A stretch of 64,000 nt of DNA from Bradyrhizobium macuxiense (GTDB taxonomy: Bacteria > Pseudomonadota > Alphaproteobacteria > Rhizobiales > Xanthobacteraceae): contig NZ_VITY01000008.1 of NCBI RefSeq assembly GCF_007993935.1, positions 372,001-436,000 on the forward strand, written 5' to 3'. How positions within the stretch are numbered: the first letter of the stretch is position 1; each line of letters begins with the position of its first letter. Below, piece by piece: positions 18,818-29,047 of the stretch. Below the pieces are notes generated by a model, which was given only the letters and a program-made list of their open reading frames with translations, searched no databases and was not told where the DNA came from. Made by a program: the position numbers and the translations under genes.

Positions 18818-19304
18818 GCGACTGTGGGCCAAGACGGCGGGCCCGACATCAACCGTTCGATTGAACTCGTCTTGGACGACGTCGGGTGCCGGGATTTTCC
18901 CGGCCAAGTGTTGCCGAATTGCTTCAGGCCGCGTCGCGATGTTTCTGCGCGCGCAATCGGCCTCGCCATCACGCCGAGGGGCGCGTGAAGCGCACGCTAC
19001 CGTTCGATTGAAGACGGCAACGTTGAGCCGGATGACAGCGGGACCGCACCGCCGATCTGAAATCCCAACGGGAGCGCACCAAGGTCACTTCTCGATCAAG
19101 CCCGAGCCCGGTGCGGCGCCGGCCGGAATGATGCAGAATAATGGCGCGACGTTAATCTCTTATGCCGTTGATATATCAGCAAGATTTTCCAACCGCCATT
19201 CCGATCCCCTTACGCCCGATCCGGAACTCTTCGGCCAAGGCAATACGCGATCGGGCCGGGCGGGCATGCTGATTGGTTGAATTCGCGACGCCGGAGTCTT
19301 ATGC
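18818..19304. other. Intergenic region upstream of autotransporter and ygiQ
   Basis: Nothing coding was found. Open frames here have poor codon pattern and no ribosome-binding site. The part near 19125-19200 is AT-rich relative to the window and is the likely promoter region for one or both divergent genes; no clear -35/-10 pair was picked. Confidence 0.5.
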
Positions 19305-21344
19305 GTGGCCGCTATGAGCACCCTTGCCAACGCCGAAATGTCCCTGACGTCGTGGCCGCGCCACCGGGCGCGCCCCGACAAGCCGGCGCCGTTCCTGCCG
19401 ATGAACCGCGCCGAGATGGCTGCGCTCGGCTGGGACCAATGCGATGTCGTGCTGGTGACGGGCGATGCCTACGTCGACCATCCAAGCTTCGGCATGGCGA
19501 TCATCGGCAGGTTGCTGGAGGCCCAGGGCTTCAGGGTCGGCATCATCGCGCAGCCCGACTGGCAATCGGCCGAGCCGTTCAAGGCGCTGGGAAAACCGCG
19601 CGTGTTCTTCGGCGTCACCGGCGGCAACATGGATTCGATGGTCAACCGCTATACGGCGGACCGCCGGCTGCGCCACGACGACGCCTACACGCCGGACGGC
19701 GAAGGCGGCCGCCGGCCGGACCGCTGCACCGTCGTCTATGCCCAGCGCTGCCGCGAAGCGTTCAAGGACGTGCCGATCGTGCTCGGCGGCATCGAGGCGT
19801 CGCTGCGCCGCATCGCTCATTACGACTATTGGTCCGACAAGGTGCGCCGTTCTGTGCTGGCGGACGCCAAGGCCGACCTTCTGCTCTACGGCAACGCCGA
19901 ACGCGCCGTCGTCGAGGTGGCGCACCGGCTCGCCAATGGTGAGGCGCCGCGCGATCTCGACTCGATCAGGGGCGTTGCGCTGTTCCGCCGCGTGCCCGAG
20001 GACTATGCCGAACTGCACGCCGACGATCTCGATTCCGCCGACGAGGGCGCAGCGCGCCAGGCGGGCAATGTCGTGATCCGCCTGCCGGCCTGCGAGCAGG
20101 TCGAGCAGGACCGCGACGCCTATGCCCGCGCCTCGCGCGTGCTGCATCGGGAGAGCAATCCCGGCAACGCGCGGCCGCTCGTGCAGCGTCACGGCGACCG
20201 CGATTTGTGGCTGAATCCGCCGCCGATCCCGCTGTCGACGGCCGAGATGGACTCCGTCTACGACTTGCCCTACGCGCGGGCGCCGCATCCCTCCTACAAG
20301 GACGCCAAGATTCCGGCGTGGGAGATGATCCGCTTCTCGGTGACGATCATGCGCGGCTGCTTCGGCGGTTGCACGTTCTGCTCGATCACCGAGCACGAGG
20401 GCCGCATCATCCAGAACCGCTCGGAGGGCTCGATCCTGCGCGAGATCGAGCGCATCCGCGACAAGACGCCGGGCTTCACCGGAGTGATCTCCGACATTGG
20501 CGGGCCGACCGCCAACATGTACCGGATGGCGTGCAAGAATCCGAAGATCGAGGCCGCATGCCGGCGGCCGTCCTGCGTCTTCCCCGAGATCTGCCCGAAC
20601 CTCAACACCTCGCATGACGACCTGATCCGGCTCTATCGCAAGGTGCGCGAGGTGAAGGGCGTCAAGCGGGTGATGGTGGCGTCCGGCGTGCGCTACGACC
20701 TCGCGGTCGAGAGCCCCGAATACATCAAGGAGCTCGTCACCCATCACGTCGGCGGGTACCTGAAGATCGCGCCCGAACACACCGAGCGCGGTCCGCTCGA
20801 CAAGATGATGAAGCCGGGCATCGGCGCCTATAATCGCTTCAAGAAAATGTTCGATGCCGCGGCCGAGCAGGCCGGCAAGAAATATTACCTGATCCCGTAC
20901 TTCATCGCCGCGCATCCGGGCACGACCGACGAGGACATGATGAACCTCGCGCTCTGGCTCAAGAAGAACCGCTACCGCGCCGATCAGGTGCAGACGTTCC
21001 TGCCCTCGCCGATGGCGACCGCAACCGCGATGTACCACACCGGCGTCAATCCGCTGCGCGGCGTGCGCCGCGGGGCGAGCGACAAGGTCGAGGCGATCAA
21101 GGGCCTCCGGCAACGCCGGCTGCACAAGGCGTTCCTGCGCTATCACGATCCGGACAACTGGCCGCTGCTGCGCGAGGCGCTGAAGCAGATGGGCCGCGCC
21201 GATCTGATCGGCTCGCGTCCCGACCAGCTGGTGCCCGCACACCAACCGCCCGGCACCGGCAAGGCCGCCGGCACGCGGCGACCGCTGCGCGAGGGCGGCC
21301 GGACGCAGCGCTTCACCACCAAGGGCCTGCGGATGGGCAAGTAA
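19305..21344 (+). CDS. YgiQ-family radical SAM protein
   Basis: A 679-residue protein of the UPF0313/YgiQ family. The N-terminal domain has ALGWDQCDVVLVTGDAYVDH and GFRVGIIAQPDW; the radical SAM cluster cysteines are in RGCFGGCTFCSI at about residue 350; LKIAPEHTERGPLDKMMKPG and FLPSPMATATAMYHTGVNP are family hallmarks. It binds a [4Fe-4S] cluster and S-adenosylmethionine; the reaction is unknown. I use GTG 19305 because GGAG lies eight bases before it; ATG 19314 is the alternative. Confidence 0.92.
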   Translation: MAAMSTLANAEMSLTSWPRHRARPDKPAPFLPMNRAEMAALGWDQCDVVLVTGDAYVDHPSFGMAIIGRLLEAQGFRVGIIAQPDWQSAEPFKALGKPRVFFGVTGGNMDSMVNRYTADRRLRHDDAYTPDGEGGRRPDRCTVVYAQRCREAFKDVPIVLGGIEASLRRIAHYDYWSDKVRRSVLADAKADLLLYGNAERAVVEVAHRLANGEAPRDLDSIRGVALFRRVPEDYAELHADDLDSADEGAARQAGNVVIRLPACEQVEQDRDAYARASRVLHRESNPGNARPLVQRHGDRDLWLNPPPIPLSTAEMDSVYDLPYARAPHPSYKDAKIPAWEMIRFSVTIMRGCFGGCTFCSITEHEGRIIQNRSEGSILREIERIRDKTPGFTGVISDIGGPTANMYRMACKNPKIEAACRRPSCVFPEICPNLNTSHDDLIRLYRKVREVKGVKRVMVASGVRYDLAVESPEYIKELVTHHVGGYLKIAPEHTERGPLDKMMKPGIGAYNRFKKMFDAAAEQAGKKYYLIPYFIAAHPGTTDEDMMNLALWLKKNRYRADQVQTFLPSPMATATAMYHTGVNPLRGVRRGASDKVEAIKGLRQRRLHKAFLRYHDPDNWPLLREALKQMGRADLIGSRPDQLVPAHQPPGTGKAAGTRRPLREGGRTQRFTTKGLRMGK

Positions 21345-21685
21345 CGCCCGGCCGGGCTTGGAAACTTGGCTGCGCTTTTTCAGGTTGGCGCCGAAATGGC
21401 GCGCCGTGCAGAACACCATAACGAACCTCTATGCAATTGAAATTGCGCGAGATTCCTGCGAATCCGCCAGCCCGTCGTCGCCGGCTTTGGCCCGGACGCT
21501 CTAATGTAGGGTATTTCGGTTCGCGCCCCACGGCTCCGCGCGCCTTGGCCGCTCCGGGGTGATAATGTCAAAGCTGCGGGACAGAGATTTCGCGCAACCT
21601 GGATAATGGCGCTCGAAGAAGTGCGCTCCAGGATCGACCTGATGATCGCGACTGCGGTTGGATGTTGCGAGAAAGGGAGGACGTT
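21345..21685. other. Intergenic region before NAD-glutamate dehydrogenase
   Basis: No gene seen. A short palindrome GCCCGGCCGGGC follows the ygiQ stop directly. The rest is ordinary high-GC sequence that presumably holds the dehydrogenase promoter. Confidence 0.5.
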
Positions 21686-24600
21686 ATGGAAGCGTGGCGT
21701 GACGACAAGGCCCGCGCAACCCTGATTCGTGATGCCGCGGGGATCGTGCAGCCGGGCAAGACACCCCGGACCTTTGCCGAACTTCTGTTCGGCCACACCA
21801 ACATCGAGGACCTCGCCAACCACGACGCCTCATCGCTTGCCCTTCTAGCCGAGCAGACCTGGGAGCATGTGCAGAGCCGCACAGCGGGCAGCGCAGATAT
21901 CCGCGTTGTCAATCCGGCGATGCCGGACGGGCGCGAGATTTCGGTGCTCGAGATTCTCAACGACAACATGCCCTTCCTGTTCGATTCCACCATGGCCGAG
22001 CTTGCCGAGCAAGGCATCGAGGTCACCCTGGTTGCGCATCCGATCATCGCGGTGGAGCGCGATCACCAGGGCAAGCTGCTGCGCTTCCATGGCGAAGCAC
22101 TGCCGGAAGGCGCAAAGGGTGCACGCGAGAGCCTGATTCATTTTCACATCGCGCGCCTTGACGCCGACGCCGACCGCCAAAAGCTGATCGACGGCCTCAC
22201 CAGGACATTGAGCGAGGTGCGCGCTTGCGTCGCTGACTGGCGAGCCATGCGCGAGCGCGTGGAGGAAGCAATCAAGACGTTCTCCTCCAATCCGCCGCCG
22301 TTGCCGATCGACGAGGTCGCCGAGGCCAACCAGTTCCTGCAATGGCTGTGCGCGGACAATTTCACCTTTCTCGGCGTGCGCGAATATCGCTTCTCGCCCG
22401 ACAACGATGTGTCGGACGACATCACGACCGGCGATGGTCTCGGCATCCTGCGCGATCCCGACGTGAAGGTCCTGCGCCGCGGAAACGAAATGGTGGTGAT
22501 GACGTCGGAAATCCGCGAGTTCATGCGCGAGCCGACTCTGCTGATCGTGATCAAGGCCAATGTCAGTAGCCGCGTGCATCGCCGTATCCGGATGGATTAT
22601 GTCGGCATCAAGCTCTATACGCCCGACGGCCGGCTCGAGGGCGAATTGCGCCTCGTCGGCCTGTTCACCTCGGGCGCCTACACCCGCTCTGCGCGACAGA
22701 TCCCCTATGTCCGCCACAAGGTTTCACAGGTGCTGCAGCGCGCCGGCTTCGACCCGAACAGTCATTCGGGCAAAGCGCTGACGCACATTCTTGAAGACTA
22801 TCCGCGTGACGAACTGTTCCAGATCGACGTCGACACCCTGTACAATTTCGTCATGGAGATCCTGATCCTTTATGAGCGTCCCCGCGTCCGGGCGCTGGCA
22901 CGGATCGACAAGTTCGATCGCTTCGTCTCCATCCTCGCCTTCATTCCGCGCGACAAATACGACACCGACGTGCGCACGCGCGTCGGTGCCTTCCTGGCGC
23001 AGGTCTACAAGGGGACGTTGTCGGCCTCCTACGTGTCCTTCCCCGAAGGGGCGCTTGCGCGCGTCCACTACATCATCGGGCGCTATGAAGCCAAAACGCC
23101 CGTCATCGAGCGTGGCACGCTCGAAGCCGGAATCGCCGCCATCGCCGCGACCTGGGCCGACAAGCTGAAGGCCGCGCTCACGGCGTCGACCGACGGCATG
23201 CGCGCGCGCATGCTCGCCAGCCGTTACGCCCGGGCCTTTAGCGGCGGCTACACCGAGGTGTTCGGCGCCGACCAGGCGATCGCCGATATCGCCACGATCG
23301 AAAAGCTCACGCCCGCACGCCCCGTGGCGATCACGGTTCACCGCACCGGGGGTGAGGACGATCCGACGCATTTCGGCTTGAAGGTGTTCTCGCACGGCGC
23401 CCCGCTGTCGCTGTCCTATCGCGTGCCGGTGATCGAGAATCACGGCTTGCGCGTGGTCAACGAACGCACCTATCAGATCGCGCCGCATGCCATGCCGGCG
23501 CCGCCGCCGGTCTGGCTGCACGACATGACGATCGAGACCAGCGACGGCCAGCCGATCGGGATCGGCCCGGAATTCAACCGCCGCCTGGAAGCCTCGATCA
23601 TGGCCGTGGTCGGCGATCGCGCCGAATCCGATGGCTATAACGCCCTGATCCTGCGAACGGCCCTGGGCTGGCGGGAAGTTTCGACCATCCGCGCCCTGTC
23701 CCGCTACCTGCACCAGATTCGCGCGCCGTTCACCCAAGACTATATGTGGGAGACCCTGCGCAAGAACCCCGCGATCACCGCCAGCCTTGTCACGCTGTTC
23801 CAGACCCGCCTCGATCCACGCCTCGCCTGCACCGATGCCGAGCGTTCGGCACGCGAGACGGCGCTGCTCGCCGAAATCGAGGAGCAGCTTCAATCCGTCG
23901 CCTCGCTCGATGAGGACCGCATCCTGCGCCGCTTCACCAATCTGGTGCAGGCCACCATCCGCACCAATCTGTGGCAGATCGGCGAGGACGGACATCCGCG
24001 TCCGGTGATCTCCTTCAAGTTCGACGCGCACCGGATCGACGACCTGCCCGCTCCGCGACCTCTCTACGAAATCTTCGTCTACTCACCCCGTGTCGAAGGC
24101 ATTCACCTGCGGTTCGGAAAGGTTGCGCGCGGTGGCTTGCGCTGGTCCGACCGGCCGCAGGATTTCCGTACCGAGATCCTCGGCCTCGTGAAAGCGCAGC
24201 AGGTCAAGAATGCCGTGATCGTGCCGGTCGGCGCCAAGGGCGGCTTCGTGCCCAAACGCCTGCCGCCGCCTTCGAATCGCGACGCCTGGCTCGCGGAAGG
24301 CACCGAAGCCTATCGCATTTTCGTGCGTTCGCTGCTCGAGCTTACCGACAATCTCGACGGCGACACCGTCGTGCAGCCCGACTCGACCGTGCGCCATGAC
24401 GGCGATGACCCCTACCTCGTCGTCGCCGCCGACAAGGGCACGGCCACCTTCTCCGACGTTGCCAACTCGATCTCCGCCGAGAAGAACCACTGGCTCGGCG
24501 ACGCTTTCGCCTCCGGCGGCAGCCAGGGCTACGACCACAAGAAGATGGGGATCACGGCGCGCGGCGCCTGGGAGGCGGTCAAGCGCCACTTCCGCGAACT

Positions 24601-26509
24601 CGGCACCGACATTCAGACCATGCCGTTCACCGCGGTCGGCGTCGGCGACATGTCAGGAGACGTCTTCGGCAACGGCATGCTGCTGTCGCCGGCGACGAAC
24701 CTCGTGGCTGCCTTCGATCATCGCGACATCTTCATCGATCCGTCGCCGGATCAGGCGATCAGTTTTGCCGAGCGCAAGCGCCTGTTCGACCTGCCGCGAT
24801 CGAGTTGGCAGGACTACAACAAGTCACTGATCTCGCAAGGCGGCGGCGTATTCTCGCGGCTGCTCAAGGCGATCCCGCTCGCACCGGAAGTGCGCACCCT
24901 GCTCGATCTCGACAAGCCGCAAGCCACGCCCTCGGAGGTGATGACAGCGATCCTGAAATCGCGCGCCGACCTCCTGTGGTTCGGCGGCATCGGCACCTAT
25001 GTCCGCGCCTCGGGAGAAAGCGACGATCAGGTCGGCGACCGCGCCAACGATCCGATCCGCATCACCGGCGGCGACGTGCGCGCACGCGTGATCGGCGAAG
25101 GCGCCAATCTCGGCGTCACCCAGCGCGGCCGCATCGAAGCGGCGCAGAAGGGCGTCAAGCTCAACACCGACGCGATCGACAATTCGGCCGGCGTGAACAC
25201 CTCCGACGTCGAGGTCAACATCAAGATCGCGCTGGCGCGTCCCGAGCGCGAGGGACACCTCAGCCTTACCGACCGCAACAGCCTGCTCGCCGTCATGACC
25301 GACGAGGTCGGCACGCTGGTGCTGCGCAACAACTACCTGCAGACGCTCTCGCTATCGCTTTGCGAGCGCAAGGGCATGGCCGAGACCGGCTTCCTCACCC
25401 GCCTGATGCAGTCGCTGGAGCAGCGGAGACTGCTCAGCCGCGCCGTGGAATTCCTGCCTGATGACGCGGCGCTCACCGAACGCACAAGGCGCGGTCAGTC
25501 CCTGACACGGCCTGAACTTGCCGTGTTGCTCGCCTACGCCAAGCTGACGCTCTACGATGACCTGCTCGGCACCCACGTGCCCGACGACCCCTATCTTGCT
25601 CGCGAACTATCGCAGTATTTCCCGCGCGAGGTTCAAGACAGATTCCCGGCGGCGGTCGAGTCCCATCGGCTGCGACGGGAGATCATCGCGACCAGTCTCG
25701 TCAATGCCGTGATCAACCGCGGTGGCCCGGCCGGCGTTGTGCGCCTGACCGACGAGACCGATGCCGATGTCGCAACCATCGTCATGGCCTACGTGGCGGT
25801 GGATGAATCCTACGGACTGAAGTGGCTCAATGATGCGATCGACGCACTCGACACCTGTATCGACGGACAGTTGCAGCTTTCCCTTTACGCTTCGATCCAG
25901 GATCTCTTGCTTTCCCGTATGGTCTGGTACGTGCGCAACGTTGATTTCAAGGACGGCCTGGAGGCGGTCATCGCGCGCTTCGGCCCGGCGATCCGCGAGA
26001 TTGTTGCAGGGCTCGACAATACCCTTCCGCCGGACTTGCAAGCCGCGCGCAGCAAGCGACGGCAGGACCTGACCGATGCCGGCGTCCCGGCCGGCATAGC
26101 CGGCGAATTCGCTGATCTCGATGCTCTGGTCTCGGCCCCGGATATCGTGACGGTTGCGGAGCGCACCACGCGCGCCATCGGCGATGCGGCTGCGACCTTC
26201 TTTGCCGCGGAAGCCAAGTTCCGACTCGACCTCATCATCGCTGCCGCACGCAGCGTGCCGGCAAACGATTATTTCGAACGTCTCGCCATCGACCGCGCGA
26301 TCGACCAGATCGCGGCCGCTGAAAGAAGGCTGACCGCGGATATGCTGACGACCGGCCAGTCGGGCCAGGAGGCCGTCGAGACCTGGCTCGCCGCGCATCC
26401 CGAAGCGACGCGGATTCGCCGCTCGGTCGAGGAAATTGCGGCCAGCGGCTTGACGCTCGCCAAGCTTGCGGTGGCGGCGAACCTACTGGGGGACCTGGTC
26501 AAGGCCTGA
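21686..26509 (+). CDS. gdhB: NAD-dependent glutamate dehydrogenase (large, 180-kDa type)
   Basis: A 1607-residue enzyme converting L-glutamate to 2-oxoglutarate and ammonium with NAD, in the cytosol. Length fits the 180-kDa (L_180) class of proteobacteria. The N-terminal regulatory half carries ACT-like regions (PFLFDSTMAEL); the catalytic domain begins near residue 740, with GGLRWSDRPQDFRTEILGLV, and KNAVIVPVGAKGGFVPK holding the substrate lysine; the nucleotide-binding part has NGMLLSPATNLVAAFDHRDI and ARVIGEGANLGVTQ. The ATG at 21686 follows GGGAGG at a good distance and is chosen over 21662. It is monocistronic. The symbol follows Pseudomonas usage. Confidence 0.95.
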   Translation: MEAWRDDKARATLIRDAAGIVQPGKTPRTFAELLFGHTNIEDLANHDASSLALLAEQTWEHVQSRTAGSADIRVVNPAMPDGREISVLEILNDNMPFLFDSTMAELAEQGIEVTLVAHPIIAVERDHQGKLLRFHGEALPEGAKGARESLIHFHIARLDADADRQKLIDGLTRTLSEVRACVADWRAMRERVEEAIKTFSSNPPPLPIDEVAEANQFLQWLCADNFTFLGVREYRFSPDNDVSDDITTGDGLGILRDPDVKVLRRGNEMVVMTSEIREFMREPTLLIVIKANVSSRVHRRIRMDYVGIKLYTPDGRLEGELRLVGLFTSGAYTRSARQIPYVRHKVSQVLQRAGFDPNSHSGKALTHILEDYPRDELFQIDVDTLYNFVMEILILYERPRVRALARIDKFDRFVSILAFIPRDKYDTDVRTRVGAFLAQVYKGTLSASYVSFPEGALARVHYIIGRYEAKTPVIERGTLEAGIAAIAATWADKLKAALTASTDGMRARMLASRYARAFSGGYTEVFGADQAIADIATIEKLTPARPVAITVHRTGGEDDPTHFGLKVFSHGAPLSLSYRVPVIENHGLRVVNERTYQIAPHAMPAPPPVWLHDMTIETSDGQPIGIGPEFNRRLEASIMAVVGDRAESDGYNALILRTALGWREVSTIRALSRYLHQIRAPFTQDYMWETLRKNPAITASLVTLFQTRLDPRLACTDAERSARETALLAEIEEQLQSVASLDEDRILRRFTNLVQATIRTNLWQIGEDGHPRPVISFKFDAHRIDDLPAPRPLYEIFVYSPRVEGIHLRFGKVARGGLRWSDRPQDFRTEILGLVKAQQVKNAVIVPVGAKGGFVPKRLPPPSNRDAWLAEGTEAYRIFVRSLLELTDNLDGDTVVQPDSTVRHDGDDPYLVVAADKGTATFSDVANSISAEKNHWLGDAFASGGSQGYDHKKMGITARGAWEAVKRHFRELGTDIQTMPFTAVGVGDMSGDVFGNGMLLSPATNLVAAFDHRDIFIDPSPDQAISFAERKRLFDLPRSSWQDYNKSLISQGGGVFSRLLKAIPLAPEVRTLLDLDKPQATPSEVMTAILKSRADLLWFGGIGTYVRASGESDDQVGDRANDPIRITGGDVRARVIGEGANLGVTQRGRIEAAQKGVKLNTDAIDNSAGVNTSDVEVNIKIALARPEREGHLSLTDRNSLLAVMTDEVGTLVLRNNYLQTLSLSLCERKGMAETGFLTRLMQSLEQRRLLSRAVEFLPDDAALTERTRRGQSLTRPELAVLLAYAKLTLYDDLLGTHVPDDPYLARELSQYFPREVQDRFPAAVESHRLRREIIATSLVNAVINRGGPAGVVRLTDETDADVATIVMAYVAVDESYGLKWLNDAIDALDTCIDGQLQLSLYASIQDLLLSRMVWYVRNVDFKDGLEAVIARFGPAIREIVAGLDNTLPPDLQAARSKRRQDLTDAGVPAGIAGEFADLDALVSAPDIVTVAERTTRAIGDAAATFFAAEAKFRLDLIIAAARSVPANDYFERLAIDRAIDQIAAAERRLTADMLTTGQSGQEAVETWLAAHPEATRIRRSVEEIAASGLTLAKLAVAANLLGDLVKA

Positions 26510-26532
26510 GAGTGCTTCGTCAACGATCACGT

Positions 26533-26598
26533 GAGACATTTGCGCTCTCAGCTCCAGAACTTCGTCCGGTCCTGATGGGTTGACCGGACGCGGCGGCC
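26533..26598 (-). repeat. Duplicated leader sequence, copy 2
   Basis: It matches the autotransporter 5' leader at 18755-18817, including its start codon and ribosome-binding region. Read on the minus strand, the ATG here (26539) opens a 17-codon frame that runs into the end of the glutamate dehydrogenase gene and stops, so no protein of substance follows. Confidence 0.65.
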
Positions 26599-26648
26599 CG
26601 CAAACAAGCGGCACGTTTTCTTCCAGACCACCGCGATCCGGTGGGACG

Positions 26649-26679
26649 ACGAGACCCGCGGCGTCGTCGCGGGTCTCGT
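26649..26679. terminator. 12-bp perfect stem downstream of the small exported-protein gene
   Basis: ACGAGACCCGCG and its complement are separated by seven bases. The hairpin starts 20 bases after the stop of the minus-strand gene at 26700. There is no U-tract after it, so it may protect the RNA end rather than terminate alone. Confidence 0.45.
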
Positions 26680-26699
26680 GGAAGGACCGGCTATGCCAG

Positions 26700-26969
26700 T
26701 CAGTGCAGCGAGTGGTCGGTCCGGGCGGAAGCCCGCGCGGTCGTGATCTTGTTTCGCGGTGTCAGAACGCTGAGCTGATGCGGCGACGCCGACGTCGCGG
26801 CGACCGGCGCCTGCTCGTGGACGTTGGCGGCGCCAAGCGCGCCAGCCTGCACCGGCGAGATCGGCAGGCCCGCGGCTTCGTAAGTCGGAAGCTCTGCGGC
26901 GGACGCGGCCGTTGCACTCGCGAACGCAAGGGTGGCGGCGGCGATGATGGAGAGGGAAATCTTGGTCAC
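26700..26969 (-). CDS. Small exported protein
   Basis: An 89-residue protein starting at GTG 26969, with GAGGAG seven to twelve bases upstream. Residues 1-25 form a clear signal peptide (KISLSIIAAATLAFASATAASA) cleaved before AELP. The mature part is short, without cysteines, and rich in Ala, Ser and Pro (LPTYEAAGLPISPVQAGALG). The frame continues upstream to 27071 but without signal-peptide logic. Similar short proteins with a 'YEAAGLPISP' stretch are, to my recollection, common in Bradyrhizobium; no function is known. Confidence 0.7.
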   Translation of the reverse strand: MTKISLSIIAAATLAFASATAASAAELPTYEAAGLPISPVQAGALGAANVHEQAPVAATSASPHQLSVLTPRNKITTARASARTDHSLH

Positions 26970-27141
26970 GTGAAGGCTCCTCAATCGGACTTGAGAAGCC
27001 GACATAGGCCAATTTTGTTGCAATGCAATAACATATACTGCGCTGCACAAGTATTTGACCGCACCCGGCATGAGAGGTCAGGGCACAGCGGTCTCGCCGC
27101 TGGGCACACGCCTCAAAAAATCCAATGAAATCAAAGACGAA

Positions 27142-27218
27142 TGGCGCGCCCGGAACGATTCGAACGTCCGACCCTCAGATTCGTAGTCTGATGCTCTATC
27201 CAGCTGAGCTACGGGCGC
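27142..27218 (-). tRNA. tRNA-Arg (anticodon ACG)
   Basis: Reads from GCGCCCGTAGCTCAGCTGGA with acceptor stem GCGCCCG/CGGGCGC, D-loop AGCTGGATAGAGC, anticodon stem-loop TCAGA-CTACGAA-TCTGA (anticodon ACG), and T-loop GTTCGAATC. The CCA end is encoded (27142-27144). The A34 is expected to be edited to inosine by TadA to read CGU, CGC and CGA. Confidence 0.96.
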
Positions 27219-27373
27219 ATTTTCGCGGATCAGGCTTGAAGCCCGGATGGCTCCGGGAGCCCCGGAACGTCGCGAAAGAGCGCTCTAGCTACAGGCTCCC
27301 GGTCCGGTTGGCAAGCTCTGGAAACGCCAATTTCGGTCGCGGTTTCAGCCGCCCTGGAATACCGGGGGCGGTC

Positions 27374-28852
27374 TCAGGCCCTCGCACGCTCGCTGCGGAC
27401 CGACAGCAGCTCCACCGGGCGATCCGGGATCGAGATCCGGAAGGTGGCGCCGATGGTGCCCTCGACCAGATGGATGTGGCCGCCATGGGCCCGGATCAGC
27501 TCGGCCGCGATCGCAAGGCCGAGCCCGCTGCCGCCAGGGCGGCCGGAGGTCTGAAACGCCTCGAACAGATGCTCGCGCGCCTTGGCCGGCACGCCGGGTC
27601 CAGTGTCGGAGACCTCGATGATCGCAACCGTCCCCTCGCGGCGGCCGGTGATGCGGATCTGCTGGGCGCTGCCATCGCTGTCCTGTCGGGTTTCCAGCGC
27701 CTGCGTCGCGTTGCGCACCAGATTGAGCAGCACGCGAAACAGCTGGTCCGGATCGGCGTCGATGGTGAGGCCGCGTTCGATCGCGCTGATCCAGGTGATC
27801 GAGACGTCGGTCGCAAGCCCGGCCGATTCCCGCACTTCGGCAACCGCAGGCTCCACCATGATCACGCGGCGGTCGGGCGCAGCCTCCTGCGCGCGGCCAT
27901 AGGACAATGTCGACTGGCAGAAGGCGATGGCGCGCTCGAGCGAGCGCAGCAGCTTCGGCGCAAAGCGCTGCACCCGCGGGTCGGGCACGCTGGCGAGCTG
28001 ATCCGACAGCAATTGCGATGATGCCAGGAGGTTGCGCAAATCGTGGTTGATCTTGGAGACGGCGAGCCCGAGCGCGGCGAGCCGGCTCTTCTGATGCAGC
28101 ATCGAGACGAGGTCGCGCTGCATGTCCGACAGCTCGCGCTCGGCCACGCCGATCTCGTCACCGCGCTGGCTCGGCACGATGATTCGCGCCGAACTCTCCG
28201 GGTTCTCGTGGAAGCCGACCAGGCTCGCGGTCAGCCGCCGCATCGGCCGGACGAACAGATAATGCAGCGCCAGGTAGACCAGGCCGGCGGTCAGGCCGGC
28301 GATCAGGAGTGCGACCACCAGCACGTTGCGCGAGAAGCGGTACATCGCCTGGCGCAGCGGCTTCTCGTCGATCACCACTTCGATGAATTGCGCCTGACCG
28401 GGCGCCGGGCCGACCACGCGGATGGTCTGGTCACCGTGCTCCAGCATGATCTCGAAGGCATCGACGATCGCCGACCACACCGTCATGGCCCGCATGTCGA
28501 CATCATGGTCGATCGAGGCCGGCAGGTCGGCGCTGGCGAGCAGGCGGCGCTGTTGGCCGAGCTTGATGGCAACCGCGCGAGCGCCGATGCTGGTCAGGAT
28601 CTGCCGGGCCAGCGAATCCGGCACCAGGCCGGAGGGGGCGGCATCCAGCACCAGCGCCGCGGTATTGGCGGCGGCCAGGCGATCATTGAGCCGGTTCATC
28701 CGGAAGTTGGCGATGGCCGGCACATAGATCAGGAGCCCGGCGATCATGACAAGCGGAATCGTCAGCAGCAAAAGCTTGCCCGACAGCCCGAGCCGAAGGG
28801 ACGGCTTGGGCCGCAGGTTCTGCGCGGTCGCCTGATCGTCAGTTAGAGCCAC
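27374..28852 (-). CDS. Membrane sensor histidine kinase (orphan)
   Basis: A 492-residue kinase. Two transmembrane helices (about 25-48 and 195-217) flank a periplasmic domain of about 145 residues; a HAMP region follows (FVRPMRRLTASLVGFHENPE). The H-box is KINHDLRNLL near residue 285; the catalytic domain has an N-box LVRNATQAL, G1 DTGPGVP and G2 GSGLGLAIAAELIRAHGG. The H-box wording (INHDLRN) is that of a group common in rhizobia. No response regulator gene is adjacent. It is divergent from rpmH. Confidence 0.92.
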   Translation of the reverse strand: MALTDDQATAQNLRPKPSLRLGLSGKLLLLTIPLVMIAGLLIYVPAIANFRMNRLNDRLAAANTAALVLDAAPSGLVPDSLARQILTSIGARAVAIKLGQQRRLLASADLPASIDHDVDMRAMTVWSAIVDAFEIMLEHGDQTIRVVGPAPGQAQFIEVVIDEKPLRQAMYRFSRNVLVVALLIAGLTAGLVYLALHYLFVRPMRRLTASLVGFHENPESSARIIVPSQRGDEIGVAERELSDMQRDLVSMLHQKSRLAALGLAVSKINHDLRNLLASSQLLSDQLASVPDPRVQRFAPKLLRSLERAIAFCQSTLSYGRAQEAAPDRRVIMVEPAVAEVRESAGLATDVSITWISAIERGLTIDADPDQLFRVLLNLVRNATQALETRQDSDGSAQQIRITGRREGTVAIIEVSDTGPGVPAKAREHLFEAFQTSGRPGGSGLGLAIAAELIRAHGGHIHLVEGTIGATFRISIPDRPVELLSVRSERARA

Positions 28853-29047
28853 AAGATAAGGCCTTGTTTGGCTTAGGGGTCGGAAGATGCGGCCCGGCCC
28901 CCAAGCCGGTCAAATTACGGATCGCTAATGTCGGCGGTTCCCCGAACGCCTCAAAGCGTACCCTTACCGTCAAATACCCCGCGAAATCAGATATATTCGC
29001 CCCAATTGCGACGTTTCAAAGAACCATTTTTGCGACGCCCTGCGACA
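28853..29047. other. Spacer between sensor kinase and rpmH promoter
   Basis: No gene seen. The sequence becomes AT-richer towards the rpmH promoter (28960-29040). Confidence 0.4.

Noticed and set aside
19299..21419. 706-codon open frame on the minus strand across ygiQ
   Set aside because: It is antisense to a well-supported radical SAM gene and has the His/Arg/Ala/Gly-rich composition that high-GC reverse frames produce; no ribosome-binding site or domain seen.
22724..24031. 435-codon minus-strand frame across the glutamate dehydrogenase gene
   Set aside because: Shadow frame of a conserved enzyme; no motif of its own.
27142..27373. tRNA-Arg as an integration site
   Set aside because: No integrase, no repeated tRNA 3' end and no foreign-looking block was found beside it.
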